DNA from: Nymphaea colorata
Lineage: Eukaryota; Streptophyta; Magnoliopsida; Nymphaeales; Nymphaeaceae
Length of the DNA stretch: 64,000 nucleotides
Direction: 5' to 3'
NCBI RefSeq assembly: GCF_008831285.2
Contig: NC_045141.1
Location: forward strand, 10,092,106-10,156,105
Numbering within the stretch: position 1 is the first letter of the stretch; each line of letters begins with the position of its first letter. The position numbers were made by a program, and so were the translations under genes. This document shows positions 1-11,525 of this stretch, piece after piece. The notes beneath the pieces are model-generated. The model saw only the letters and a list, made by a program, of their open reading frames with translations, was not told the DNA's origin and did not search any database.

Positions 1-1200
1 ACACTCGGTGTCTACGACACGACCACAGATCGCCGCAGATCACATCAATGGGACTTTTTTTAATTCCACATCCAGCACCTTGCTTGGCACACAAGATTAC
101 ATCAACAAGACTTTTTCTTCACAACCCTTAACAACATATTTCCAATGTCATGTTCTTCTCTTCTTGCCTTCTCTTATCTTCTTGCCAGTTTTTTAGCTTT
201 TTTTCTTTTGGATTTTTCAATTGAACAGCCTGCACTGCATTTAGTAGACCGGGCCTGTTGGTAGGGCTGCACGACGGCTCGACTCGGCTCAAACATCTTG
301 TGCTCAAGGTCGAGCTCGAGTCAAACTCCTTATAGCAAGCTTGAGCTCGAGCTCGAGTCCACTACACAAAATCGAGCTCAACATCAACTCGTTTAACTCA
401 CTTAACTTGTTTAGGCGTTAACTCATATAAGCATTAACTCATGTGTAACTTATGTAAGTGTTAAGGTCGCGTAAGCATTATTTCGTGTAAGTGTTTAACT
501 CGTGTAACTTGCGAAAATTTGTTTTTATCCTCAAAGTTTAAACCAGTGATTCAGTGAACTGGTTTTCGTAATATTATATAGAATACTGGTGCGTGTTGAG
601 TAGAGTATAAATGAGTTGTGTTCCTGAAACTCAAACTTGATTCACACTGGTACTCTATAATATTTGCCAAAACCGGTTCACTGAATCACTGGTTTTAACT
701 TTGAGGGCAAAAACAAATTTTCATAGCTTATACGAGTTAATGCTTACACGATTTAAATGAGTTAATGCTTACATGAGTTAAACGAGTTAATGCTTACACG
801 AGCTAACACCCAAATGAGTTAAATGGGTTAAACGAGTCAAGTTCGAGCTTGATTTTAAGTAGTCGAGTCGAGCTTGATCATGTTATAAAGAGCTTGACTC
901 AAGTTTGAGCGGAGCTCAAGCTCAAGTTTTTTTAGTTGAATCAAGCTTTAGCTGGCTAATCTCAGGTCCTACTTGTGAAGAAAAAGTCCTACAAATATGA
1001 ATATGTTGAAAACTGGCAAGGAAATATGTTTTTAAGGGTTGTGAAGAAAAAGTCTTGCTGATGTAATCTTGGGTGCCAACTAAATTGCTGGATGTGGAAA
1101 TAAGAAGTCCTGCAAATTAGAAAAAGTCTCGTTGATGTGATCTGCGGCCGTGACGTAGACACCGAGTGTGGAAAACAACAAGCGATATCACTTGCTTTTC
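1..1200. repeat. Foldback (long inverted repeat), left end cut by window
   Basis: Bases 1-190 reappear inverted at about 1000-1180: the CACTCGGTGTC start pairs with GACACCGAGTG near 1158-1168. An inner pair (513-590 against about 645-722, both with a CAGTGATTCAGTGAAC core) is also inverted, so most of the block folds on itself with an axis near 590-618. The same arm sequence occurs once, uninverted, at 17626-17860, including the GATATCGCTTG bases that lie beyond the window edge here. The arms are the receptor-gene 5'-flank repeat described at 6000-11525. Confidence 0.75.
262..971. mobile_element. hAT-like MITE rich in GAGCTCGAG, inside the foldback
   Basis: Starts TAGGGCTGCACGACGGCTCG, the terminal repeat shared with the elements at 17898, 2708, 23255 and 62990. 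The interior is made of degenerate GAGCTCGAG and GAGTTAA-type words. The right end is eroded (only GCTGGCT and CCTA remain near 950-971), so the right boundary is approximate. The central part is palindromic. Confidence 0.55.
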
Positions 1201-1229
1201 ATGAGCACCAGACTCATTTTCTTAAAAGT

Positions 1230-2520
1230 TAACAGTAGAAATGCTAGCTCTTTTTGATAAATCCTGTTTCACTTCTTATTTGGCTTAGTAATCAACTGAT
1301 CAATTGGTCAAAGCAGGTAATTTTAAACAGTTGAAGAAAGGAACAAAATTTTGACAGAAGTCATTAAGAATGTCTTCAAGCTATGCAGAATTTGCCAGGT
1401 CAATTTTTAAGATATGCAGTTCGTTAGCTGGTTTATTCATGCCATCTCTTATTGCTAGATGTCATATGCAAAGTCTGGATGATGCGAAATGTACATGACC
1501 TTGAAATTTGATGATTGAAAGCTCCAATCTGATCACATTTTATTTCACTACAGAAATGACGTTTAGAAAACTTAAGAATGTAGGAAAACAATCAAAATTT
1601 CAAATCACAAAGACTGATTGAAATGTTTCCATGCAAAGTTCTTAATTTTTGTCTCCTATATATGGGCCTAGTTGTTTCCAAGTATCAGACGATGAGGGCA
1701 ATGATCAAGAACACAAATTCATCAGAGGAGAAAAAGAACAATCCAAACGTATTCTGTAAGAGAGGAAGCCCTGGTACAGGTTGAGTCTTTCGATTTTAAT
1801 GATGGAAACAATAGGTATGATGTAGGAAGAAGCAGATGAGACTATACAAAAGAATGAGGAATGAAATCATAATCCAAGCGGACCCTGACGCAGAGCCTCA
1901 GGGGATTAATCGCATTCCCAGTCAGCCTTAAACGGAATTGATTACAAGTTAGCACTCCATATCAGAGTGGAGTCAGAAATTTTCTTTAAAGTTCAACCTT
2001 TAATGAACACTCTAAGTTTAAATTGCAATCTTTAAGGGGCACTTATATGAAAATAAAGTAAATTTGATGGGCCAATGTGCCTACAACATTACATCGCCAC
2101 TGCATCTGCCCAATTGGAAGTCTTCTCTTTAATTTGGTAGTCTATTATAGCTTTCATGGATGAATGGACCCAAAATGCACCTTTGAGACACTTTTATCCA
2201 GCATATGAGGATGTTTCTGTGACACTCAACTCTTTTATCTTTTTGCATTTTATTAAATTTTTGAAATACCAATACGGATCGGACCAAAGTTCTTGCGTAC
2301 GCTGATACCTTATCCTAGATGGAGCGTTATAGACACCCAATCCAGCCCAAACCGATGGATGAGATGGATGGAATTCCAAGAATATAATATGTTGTCAAAC
2401 AAGTACATCTCCACAAACAAACAGGCGATTAAGTTTACATTTTGTTTTCAGGTCAGTTGGATGAAGGGAAGTACACCACAGGGATAAATTATCACCACTT
2501 TGAGAATGATCTGATTATAT
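1230..2520. repeat. Segmental duplication, copy 1
   Basis: 1232-1420 matches 8610-8795 and partly 18862-18975. 1811-1935 matches 22204-22320, and 1960-2500 matches about 22540-23050 with small indels. No open reading frame is conserved between copies and no gene is recognised here. Confidence 0.7.
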
Positions 2521-2707
2521 CCTTTTGAGGGAAAAAGCCACCCAATAGTTTAAACATTCAGCACGAAAAGGCTCGGATACTGTGATGGGGCAAACCATTC
2601 AACACGAGTGATCCTGTCAAAATTAAAACTAAGAAGTGAATCAGTAACACTTGCTCATGCCGTGAGCTCACTACACAGGGACCTCACACCACTTCAGCAC
2701 ACACTTG

Positions 2708-3058
2708 TAGGGCTGTATAGGGGCTGAGTCAAAATCGAGCTCGTTCAGCTTGGCTCAAGTTTGAGTTCAGCTATGCAAGGTCAGCTTGAACTCCATGCGA
2801 TAGACCAAGCCACAGCTCGAGCATGACTCTTTTAAGCTCATTCACCGACTCCCCATTTGACCTGATTTCTTTTTTTGGTTTTAAATTTGAAAATTTTCAA
2901 AAGAAGGCCTAGAATAATGGTTTACTCAAGTTCAATCAAATCAATTTTATGAAACTTGAACTTGACTTGTTTATAATCATGACTTTTGAGTTAAGCTTGA
3001 GCTTAACAGAGCAAATTCGAGTCGAGCTTGAGTTGGCTCGACTCGTTTTACAGCTCTA
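2708..3058. mobile_element. hAT-like MITE (copy in duplication 1)
   Basis: Begins TAGGGCTGTATA and ends TACAGCTCTA, imperfect terminal inverted repeats. The flanking 8-mers CACACTTG and TCCACATG are a decayed target-site duplication. The same element in the same flanks is at 23255-23610 and, inverted, at 62990-63325. Confidence 0.7.
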
Positions 3059-3154
3059 TCCACATGACACACACAAATGGACTCTTCCCCTGTTTATAAT
3101 GGTGAAACATGTCAGTTGGAGTGGGGAAGCTTCAACCTAAGGATGTCAATATGT

Positions 3155-3604
3155 GTGCACTATAGTCAAGGTAAGGAAGCAACACAGAAGAAAGCTTATG
3201 GGAAAAGGTGGCAAACTGGCTGCAGCCATACCAGCTGAAGTTGTTGGTGGTAATTCTGTGCCTGCATAACCATGATAAGAAATCAAAGCCCCTTTTATAG
3301 ATTCTCTTCGAGAAATGGTGTCTTTTTAAAAAAAAATTGTTAATCTTGCACAACCATGACATGGCTGATCACATTAATACCGTTCTCATGGCCACATAGC
3401 CCTTACTTCATTAGTATATTTCCACTATCATGTTTTCTTTATGCCAGTTTTCAACTATTTCTTCCGTTTTTCTATTTCCTCCTTTAAATCATCCAATGAA
3501 AAGACATCATGATTCAAAGTTTGGATCAGACTTACGGTTTGAGTTAGATCCGAAGATGATAAAAATCAATTAATGAATCTTGTGAGCTCCCCATCAAAAA
3601 CCTG
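3155..3604 (-). pseudogene. Promoter and signal-peptide start of an LRR receptor kinase, truncated
   Basis: This is an inverted copy of 43790-44220, the 5' end of pseudogene B. It has a TATA box 62 bases before an ATG at 3229. The reading frame begins MAAASLPPFPISFLLCCF, a hydrophobic signal-peptide-like start with about seven residues not present in gene B, and runs through LTLTIV before stopping where the match ends near 3155. The other end abuts the broken 3' end of pseudogene A at about 3604. It is therefore a promoter and first codons with no gene body. The match to gene B is seen directly; that this piece arrived by duplication and inversion is inference. Confidence 0.8.
3291..3300 (-). 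promoter_or_regulatory. TATA box of the truncated promoter copy
   Basis: CTATAAAAGG read on the minus strand, 62 bases from the ATG at 3229. Sequence and spacing are the same as in gene B (44097-44106). Confidence 0.7.
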
Positions 3605-5592
3605 CCAAGAATTGAGTACAAGTGCAAAGCCCCACTTGCTAAAAAAAATCAACTCTAAGCATGTTCACATTATTGTGCTTCTTCGCTCCATCTAAACATA
3701 CTGGGACATGGAGTTTGGGAGCTTCACATAGTGCATAGTTCCTAGGAACGACTCGGCAGAAAGGTTTGCAAACTTTCCACCACAAGGAACCTCTCCTTCG
3801 AATTGATTGAAGGATAGGTCTATGACCTGAATGTGTTGAAGTTTCTCCAATGATTTTGGTATCTCACCAGAAAGCTTGTTATGGGAAACGTCAATAGTGT
3901 CAAGGTTTAGCATGTGATCAAGTTGTTTGGAAATGTAACCATCAAATGTGTTTCGAGAGAGATTCAAATACTCTAGCATTTGGAGTTTTGATAATGATGT
4001 AGGCAACTCTCCACTCAGCTTGTTTGCACAATATCCATGTTGATCGTCATGGAAAAATTTCAGAGAGCCAAAGGTAGGTGACCAGTGAAGGAGTTGTCCT
4101 GCAAGTATAGCTCCACAAGTCCTTCACTGACAAAGACCAGGCGGTAGTGTTGATGACAAATTGTTTGAGCTTAGATCCAGGCCTTACAAACTAGTGAGAT
4201 TGTTTATAGAGCTTGAAATTGACCCAATTAGCATGTTGTGTTCAATATAAAAAACATACATGTGGACCAACTGGTAGATTGACAGTGGGATTGGGCCTTC
4301 TAATGCATTGTTATTAAGAGCCACAGCTGTAAGATATGCATCTGTCCTATATTTGGTGGAATGAGCCCCTTTATTTTGTTGGAACTCAAATATAAGGAAC
4401 TTAACTTCATCAAGTTGGCTAAGGCCAATGGGATAGTACCTTCAATTAGATTAGAGGAAAGATAAAGTCTCCACAAGGTGGTTGTCAGGTTTCCAACAAA
4501 GGCAGGAAGCAGCCATTCAGAAGGCTTTGTGACAGAATAACTTCCTCTAGCAGTCGACAGTTGGTGAAGGATGTGAGAATGGAGAGCTCACGGTTGCATT
4601 GTATTCGAGGTAAAAGCGCTTGAGTTGTGTCAAGCTACCTAATTCTAATGGTATTGGACCACTGAATTTATTGCGTCCTGTACTGATAATTTGGGGACTA
4701 GTAGCATTGGAAAAAGAAGGTGGGAAAGGGCCATCAAAATTATTGTCACTCATTGCGAGAAATTGGAGATTGGGCAGGAAGCGGCCAACATCTTTAGGGA
4801 GATGCCTGTTAGTTCATTGGTCATGAAACTCAAATTCTGAAGAGTGGATATGTTAAACAAGCTCTCAAGCAGTGTACCAGTGAGATTGTTCATTTCCACA
4901 CTAAACAATGTTACCTGGGTCAAGCTTCCCAACTCGGAAGGAATGTTTCTATGCACATGATTTTGACCAATATTAAGGAACTCCAGTTTTGAGAGGTTGT
5001 CAAAGTGATTGGAATGGTGCCTGTGAGCTTGTTACCATAAAGGTTTATGCGCTTGAGTTCCCGCAAACTGCCTAGCACTCTGGAATGCTTTGATAGAATT
5101 CGTTTTTTTCAGCAAAAAGTATTTGGAGATGATGACAATGGCTCAGTGTTTGTGGAATTAACCCTTTAAAATGGTTTAACCCTATGGAAAGTATTTCCAA
5201 CCAAGGGAGGCGGCTAAAATCAATGGGAAGATGACCATGGAAACTGTCATTTGAAAGATCAAGAACCTCTAAGGAGAGGTTGCTGATGTATGGGGAGAGA
5301 GTCCTTCAGTGCCTTCTCGGAGAGGTTGAGAGCAACTACCCTTTGTGAACCACGACTGCATGAAACTCCATTCCAATCGCAGAATGAGATGTTGGAATTC
5401 CAATTTGATAACACATTATAAGGGTCTTTAGTACAAGGAATTTGAAAGACATTAATGCTAATGATCAGTCATGTTGCTCAGAGAAACAGGGGCTGAGGGC
5501 ACCTCCCTTTGGCCAAGAACCACAATCAAGGTGAAGGAGGAGAAACACAAAAGAAAGATGAGCGGCTGAGGTGACCAACCGGTGGCCACCAT
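3604..5592 (-). pseudogene. LRR receptor-like kinase pseudogene A (ectodomain only)
   Basis: The start ATG is at 5592 and gives a signal peptide (MVATGWSPQPLIFLLCF). It is followed by the LRR N-terminal cap region and many 24-residue leucine-rich repeats: 4956-4750, 4753-4547 and 4006-3692 hold LxxLxxLxLxxNxLxGxIP units. The juxtamembrane text after the last repeat (GGKFANLSAESFLG) matches genes B and C. Frameshifts and stops break the frame repeatedly, including a stop just after the signal peptide region near 5478. The copy ends at about 3604, where gene C enters its membrane helix, so the kinase domain is missing and sequence from a gene-B-type promoter follows. The family is LRR-XII (FLS2/EFR/Xa21-like), plasma-membrane immune receptors. 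It is not functional as it stands. Gene C is its closest relative in the window. Confidence 0.85.
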
Positions 5593-5599
5593 AACTATC

Positions 5600-5870
5600 C
5601 ATTTTCTATGCAGAAGTTGCATGAACAAGAGTCAATGTCATCAATTTATGTGTAGATTCTCTCTAGAAATTTTTGTCATTTCATTTTTTAAGTTGTACAA
5701 GTCTCAGATCTATACTTTGGAACACATTACTTCACTTTCCAAATCAAGTGGCACCACTGATGGTTTCATTAATGAAAATTTTTCTTAGCCCTTAATTCTT
5801 ATTTCCTTGAGTACATCTCAATCCTATTCAATCACAATCAAAGTTGCAGATACGGTTCTACTTTTTAAAT
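5600..5870 (-). promoter_or_regulatory. 5' flank of pseudogene A
   Basis: The region upstream of the ATG at 5592. It is similar to the flank of gene C (16690-16930): both share the AGATTCTCT...CTAGAAATTTT segment and the CACTGATG / CATTAATGA block. Bases 5780-5870 also match 9175-9265. The TATA box is degenerate on the minus strand, so expression cannot be predicted. Confidence 0.5.
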
Positions 5871-5999
5871 GGCATGTTTTAAATGGTAAATTTAAAAAAT
5901 GCAAAATCTAATAATTAGTGGAAAAGAGGATCAATATACCAAAAAATCGTCACTCATAGCTGATCTTTACAATGTCCTGTCAGACTATGATGGTACTGG

Positions 6000-6262
6000 T
6001 TGATATACATGGATTCTACATACTACTAGCATTTAATTGAGGTGCCTAGCAATGTTATGACCATGAACATTTACCAATTAAGGTCCTTTTATCGATTCTT
6101 TTCCAGAAAAATTCGCCAGCGGCATCCTTTGTTATTTCCACACTCCGGCGCCTATGGCAAGGGCTGCAGATCACATCAATGGACTTTTTCTATTTGTAGG
6201 TCTTCTTATTTCCACATCGAATGCCTTACTTGACACGGAAGATTACATCAACAAGTCTCTTT
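6000..6262. repeat. Receptor-gene flank repeat, unit 2
   Basis: Shares with units at 7467, 9443, 10517, 11163, 17451 and 1: GGTTGATATACATGGATTCT, GGTGCCTAGCAATGTTATGA, the TTCTTTTCCAG block, TTATTTCCACACTC, CAGATCACATCAATGG and GATTACATCAACAAG. There is no gene downstream in either direction that it could serve directly. A minus-strand CGATAAAAGG near 6083-6092 is in the place of the TATA box of gene B. Confidence 0.7.
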
Positions 6263-6299
6263 CTTGCAGCCACCACCGTTTTATACGGCATCACCGTTT

Positions 6300-7045
6300 G
6301 CCGCATCACAGTGGAACGAGTTTTCTATTCTTAATTAATTTTATATTCCTTAATTCGTTTTTTAGAAACTTGAATTTTTAATTTTTTTATTTGCATATAA
6401 ATCACATAGTCCATTTTGTTAATAAAATTTTTAATGCAGGCCAAATTGATTTTTTTTTTATTGCCAACAAGTAAGCTTACATTTCTCAAAATCTGCGAAG
6501 GCCGTGGCCTTGTCAGCACAACAGGCCGTGGCTTCGCCGTGAACTTCCAATGATGCCTTTTGGCTTTGTCTATTCGGGGGCTTGATCACTAAATTCATAC
6601 CATGTGAGGGGTAACTTTTTTTTTGACTAATTTTCAAGGGCATTTTTGTCTTCCAGTCTAAATCAGATATCCACCGAAACCATTCCTAAAAAAAAAACAG
6701 ATGAGGAAAAAATAATATTTAATTAAGAAATTAGACCAGATTTAGATTTAAAAAATGACATTCGATCGGATTCAAAATCAGATATACATAAATATCTAAA
6801 CAGATTCAAATTCAGATTTAGGTCAAAATTAGTTTTAAATAACAGTCCTACATTCATGCTCTTACATTTAGAAAATCGTTTGGATTGGGTTCAAATTCTG
6901 TTTCAGATACAAACTTTTATAAAAATCAAATTTAGACTGGATTTAGATTTTGAAATCTGATTTGGGATGAAAATTTTGAATATGAAACTTTTCTTTTTGG
7001 TATTCGAATCCAAATTCAAATCCGAGTGCACTGCCTGGTTCAATT
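6300..7045. repeat. Block duplicated at 10724-11160, including a GATTCGG-type MITE
   Basis: 6310-6800 matches 10724-11115 (GAGTTTTCTATTCTTAATTA, ATTTGCATATAAATCACATAG, CATACCATGTGAGGGGTAAC). From about 6690 it runs into a repeat built of degenerate GATTCGGATT / AATCTGAATT words (family seen also at 7902, 23695, 51545, 61865 and 62405). 6480-6650 contains an insertion absent from the 10.7-kb copy. No coding potential is seen. Confidence 0.6.
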
Positions 7046-7466
7046 TCATAACCTTTAACCAATTCCACCAGAATAAGCTAAATTTATCCATGCAAGAGAG
7101 AATGAAGCAAACCTTCTTTTCATTTTTTAATTGTATTTAATTCTTTTTTAAATTCAAAAAGTTGTCGGGCCTACCATGCTCCTGACAGGTTAACTATAAC
7201 TCTCGTCATTACCCATTAGGTTGTTGGGCTATACCCGGCTTGACATGTCTGGGCCCGTCAGGCCAGCTACAGTGCCTAGGGTTCGAGATGGGTCAGGTTT
7301 GGGTAACCGCACCTTGCTGTGGGTCTCTCCTGCTCACCAAGAAAATAACTTTTATTCCAAAATTATTGAATGATAAAATTGGTTAATATCCCTTGACAAA
7401 TGGCCTTGCTAGGCCTACTTCATGCATTCGATTTCGATGCAAGTCTGTTGGTTCATAAGAGGATAG
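7046..7466. other. Spacer, no gene seen
   Basis: AT-rich, apart from a GC-richer patch at 7160-7330 with CCCGGC/GGGCCCG words that resembles a fragment of the MITE type at 47266-47566. No supported gene. Confidence 0.4.
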
Positions 7467-7850
7467 GAAATGGTTGATGTACATCGATTCTGCATACTAC
7501 TATTGGTGCCAAGCAATCTTATGGTCATGAACAATTAGCAACGTCCTTTTGTAAATTCTCTTCTTCCAGTAAATTTCCTTCATTTTTTTGTTTAATTCAA
7601 ATTGTTAGAAGATTCAAGTCTACTGCTCTTTAAAAGAAAGCGATATTGTTTGTTATTTCCACACTTAGTGCCTTTGCCTTGGCTGGTGACATAAATGGGA
7701 CTTTCTCTAATTCGTAGGTCTCCTTATTTCCACATCACCACCTTGCTTGGCACGGAATATTACATCAACAAGTATTTTTTTTAGCAGCCCTTACCGTAAC
7801 AACATATTTCCAATATCTTGTGCTCTTTTTGCTAGGTTTCTACTCTATCG
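7467..7850. repeat. Receptor-gene flank repeat, unit 3
   Basis: Nearly complete unit: GGTTGATGTACATCGATTCT, TTCTCTTCTTCCAG, GTTAGAAGATTCAAGTCTACT, GCGATATTGTTTGTTATTTCC and TTACATCAACAAG in the common order. Closest to the unit at 11163-11525. Confidence 0.7.
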
Positions 7851-7901
7851 TGTGAAAGTCCAACAAAGAGAACTTTAGAGTCAATTCCTCCCAAATTAGG
7901 G

Positions 7902-8312
7902 TTGTCAACATATCCGATTTTAATTGGATATCCAATCAAATCAGTTCAAAAAATATCGAATATGGAAAAAATTTAACATCCGATTAAGAAATTGGATCGG
8001 ATTCGGGTTTAAGAAACAACATCTGACTGGATTCTGATTCGGATTTGGATGTACATATATATCCAGCTGGATTCGGATTCAGATTCAGATCCAGATTGGA
8101 TTTAATTTTAAATAAAATCTTATATTCAAATGCTCTTACATTTTGAAGATCAGCCAGATTTGATTCAATGTTCAAATTCGGATTGTGTTATTGGATTTTT
8201 GGTTCATTGTTTGTATTTGAATATGGATATGTGAATATCCGAAAAAACAGATGTAATTCAGGATGTATCCTATTTGAATCTGATCCATTAACATCCATAC
8301 TCCGAACTCCAA
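7902..8312. mobile_element. GATTCGG-type MITE
   Basis: Starts AGGGTTGTCAACATATCCGA. Its end near 8285-8312 (ATCTGATCCATTAACATCC) is an imperfect inverted match to the start. The interior is degenerate GGATTCGGATTC words on both strands. Open frames across it are by-products of this composition. Confidence 0.55.
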
Positions 8313-8393
8313 TCCCAGAACTCCAAAAGACAATAAATAACAAAAGATACAGACCGCTCAAATTAATCCCTACTGGCCTGCAAGTGTCATGCA

Positions 8394-8395
<2 letters not shown>

Positions 8396-8426
<31 letters not shown>
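8396..8426. repeat. (GA)n microsatellite
   Basis: About 15 GA units. A second shorter (GA)n lies at 8507-8527 after a TG/TA stretch. Confidence 0.9.
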
Positions 8427-8429
<3 letters not shown>

Positions 8430-8604
8430 ATCCCTACTGGACAATCAAAATTTAAAAACTCTTATCAGATATATATATCTATGCATGTGCATGTGTGTGT
8501 GTGTATAAGAGAGAGAGAGAGAGAGAAGAGATTATGCATGTAAGAAAAAGCAGATCATACATATTAGAAAAATAAAATGAACTCCTGGCAGAGGCTGTTA
8601 GCAG

Positions 8605-9130
8605 GAGAAATGCTAGTTCTTTTTGATAAATCCTGTTTCACTTCTTATTTGGCTTAGTAATAAACCGATCAACCTTGGTCAAAGCATGTGAATTTAAACA
8701 GTCAAAGAAAGGAGTGAAGATTTAACATAGTCATTAAGAATGTCTTTAAGATATGCAGAATTTGCCAGGTCAATTTTTAAGACATGCAGTGAAAGCTCAA
8801 ATCTGATCACATTTTGTAGTCTATTATAGCTTTCATGGATGAATGGTTCCAAAATGCACCTTTGAGACACTTTGTATCCAGCATATGAGGGTGCAATCAA
8901 ACACCAAAATGAACATCTGTGACACTCAAATCTCTATCCTTTTCCGTTTTATTCAATTTTTGACACACCTACGGGTCGACCAAAGTTCTCCTAGAAAGGG
9001 CATTCTAGACACCAAATGCAACCCAAACAAATGGATGGAGTTCCAAAAACAATATGTTGTCACAGAAGTACATTTTCACAAATAAACACGTGACTAAGTT
9101 TAAATTTTGTTTTAAGAACATCCGGTGTAA
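8605..9130. repeat. Segmental duplication, copy 2 (internally deleted)
   Basis: 8610-8795 matches 1232-1420. 8816-8890 matches 2139-2212 and 22758-22832 (GATGAATGG, GCACCTTTGAGACACTTT, CCAGCATATGAGG). The 700 bases between these two parts in copy 1 are missing here. Confidence 0.7.
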
Positions 9131-9139
9131 ACAAACACT

Positions 9140-9620
9140 CCAGGACTGACTGTTGTCACATCAATGAGAAATTTTCTTCTTAGCCCTTAAGTCTCATTTC
9201 CCTTTACTACTTCTCAACCTATTCAATCACAAATCAAATTTGCAGATACAGTTTTTACTTTTTAAATGGAAAGGTTTTTCTATCATATAATACAGTGAGC
9301 GTGAAAAAAAGGAAAAATATGGTAAATTTTTTAAAAAAATAAGATAAATATACCAAAGAATCATCCACTCTGGCTGATCTTTACAATGTCCCAATCAGAC
9401 TATGATGGGTAGCTGCCTTGAACGTCTATTGGTTCTAAACAGGATAGAAAATGGTTGATGTACATCGATTCTACATACTACTAGCATTTAACCGGGGTGC
9501 CTGGCAATGTTATCACCATGAACAACTATCAATTAAAGTCTTTTACAGATTCCCTTCCAGAAAAATTCGCCTTCTTTTGTTTAATTCAATTTGTTGGAAG
9601 TCAAGTCTACTGCCCTCAAT
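9140..9620. repeat. Receptor-gene flank repeat, unit 4
   Basis: 9155-9270 repeats the flank of gene A (5760-5875). 9443-9620 repeats the first half of the common unit (GGTTGATGTACATCGATTCT, GGTGCCTGGCAATGTTA, TTCCAGAAAAATTCGCC). The second half is absent; AT-rich sequence follows to 9930. Confidence 0.65.
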
Positions 9621-9938
9621 AAATCGCAAAGGTTGTCAATAATATTACACTGAGATTACCCTAGGTTAAAAAAATTATTAATTTTTAATTTTTTAAAACT
9701 TTTCTGATTTAATTTTTTTAAATAAGAAAAACAGTAAATAGGCAGAAATGGATCAGCCAGAGTTTCAAAAAATAAATGTTATTATTTAAAAAAATGATTT
9801 GATGATCTGATAAACATAATGATGAGAAATTTATAAAACGCTTTTTAAAATATTAAAGTAAATTTTGAACCTAAAAAAATCTTAGCTTCACCACTATGTA
9901 CGATGGTGAATGGTTTTTAAATTGACCAGGGTCTTGAA

Positions 9939-10242
9939 TAGGGTTGCACATGAGGAGATGAGCTGAGTTGAGCCAGCTCAAGCTTGACTCGACTCAGAAA
10001 ACTCAAGTTGAGCTCAATAAAACAAGCTTGAGCCGGACTCGACAACAACATCGAGCTCAAACTCAACTCATTTAACTCGTTTATGTGAAGCATGTTTCTT
10101 TTTTTTTAACTCGTTCGTTTATAGTTGAGCTAACAGAGTTCTTACAACTCAAACTCAACTGCTTTAACATTTCTAGTATACACTTGAACTCGAGCTCAAG
10201 TTTATGAGTGGTTTTTAAGCTGGCTTGACTCATGTAGCCATA
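9939..10242. mobile_element. hAT-like MITE, diverged
   Basis: TAGGGTTGCACATGAGG start, GAGCTCAA / CTCGAGCTC interior, and an end resembling GCTGGCTTGACTC...AGCCATA. No matching 8-base target duplication, so the boundaries are tentative. Confidence 0.45.
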
Positions 10243-10516
10243 AACTCAAGTGGTAAATGACGACTCATGAGTCATGGAGACTACAGTGAAACTTGACTTG
10301 AAAGTCAAGAAAAGGATTGAGCTTGACCCCAACTTAACCCACTCACACAGCCATATAGACAGCCGACAAGCCAACAGCTGGCACCCCAAAATGATGTTTG
10401 GCCGGATGGCACATGGAATAACTATGCACCGAACATTTGCGTGGTCAATGGGGCAAGACTTAGCGACTCAAACCTAAATAATGTCAATGTCAAGTGGAAC
10501 GTGAAGACAGTTCACT

Positions 10517-11160
10517 TTAAGATCACATCAATGGACTTTTTCTATTTGTAGCTCTTCATATTTCTACGACAGCGCCTTACTTGGCACAGAAGACTACATC
10601 AACAAGTCTCTTTCTTAGCAGCCCTGACCGTAACAACTTATACAATTTCAATATCTTGTTCTCTTTTTGCCACATTTTGACTCCATTTTTCTTTTTAAAT
10701 GGCCCCATCAAAGTTGGGTACAGTGGACGAGTTTTCTATTCTTAATTAATTTTTATATTCCTCAATTCCTTTTTCCAAAAAAATTTTATTTTAATTTTTA
10801 TTTGCATATAAATCACATAGGCCATTTGTTATTAGAAATTTTTTACACAAGCCAAATTGATTTGTTTTTAATTGCCAACGGTAAGTTTACATTAATTGCC
10901 CAGTATTGGCTTTGCCCTGCACTCCCAATGAGGCATTTTGCTCCTTCTAAATTCATACCATGTGAGGGGTAACTTTTTTTTTTCTAATTTTCAAGGGCAT
11001 CTTCCAATTTAAATCAGATATCCACCCAAACTGTTCAAAAAAAAAACAGATGAAAAAAAATAATATTTAATTAAGAAATTAGATCATATTCAGATTTAAA
11101 AAAGGACATTTAATCAGATCATATATACATAAATATCTGATCAGATTCAAATTCAGATAG
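10517..11160. repeat. Flank repeat unit 5 plus copy of 6300-6830 block
   Basis: 10517-10660 is the second half of the common unit (AGATCACATCAATGG, GACTACATCAACAAG, CTTAGCAGCCCTGACCG). 10724-11115 matches 6310-6800, and a truncated GATTCGG-type MITE closes at 11160 directly against unit 6. Confidence 0.65.
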
Positions 11161-11162
11161 GA

Positions 11163-11525
11163 TAGGAAATGGTTGATATAAATCGATTCTACATACTACT
11201 ATTGGTGCCAAGCAATCTTATGATCATGAACAATTAGCAACGACTTTTGTAGATTCTCTTCTTCCAAGAAATTTCGCCTTCATTTTTTGTTTAATTTAAA
11301 TTGTTGGAAGACTCAAGTCTACTGCTCTTTAAAAGAAAGTGATATCATTTGTTATTTCCACACTCAGTGCCAATGGGACCTTTTCTAATTGGTAGGACTT
11401 CTTATTTCTACATCACCGCCTTGCTTGGCATGGAAGATTAATCAACAATTATGTTCTTAGCAGCCCTCGTAACAACATATTTCCAATATCATGTGCTCTT
11501 TTTGCCAGGTTTCTACTCTATCCTT
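11163..11525. repeat. Receptor-gene flank repeat, unit 6
   Basis: Complete unit, colinear with 7467-7850, starting GATAGGAAATGGTTGATA and ending at the TGCTCTTTTTGCCAGGTTTC block. Confidence 0.7.

Noticed and set aside
6903-8175. Asn/Leu/Asp-rich frames in the GATTCGG-type repeats
   Set aside because: By-product of AATCCGAATC-type repeats; same composition in all copies with no conserved frame.
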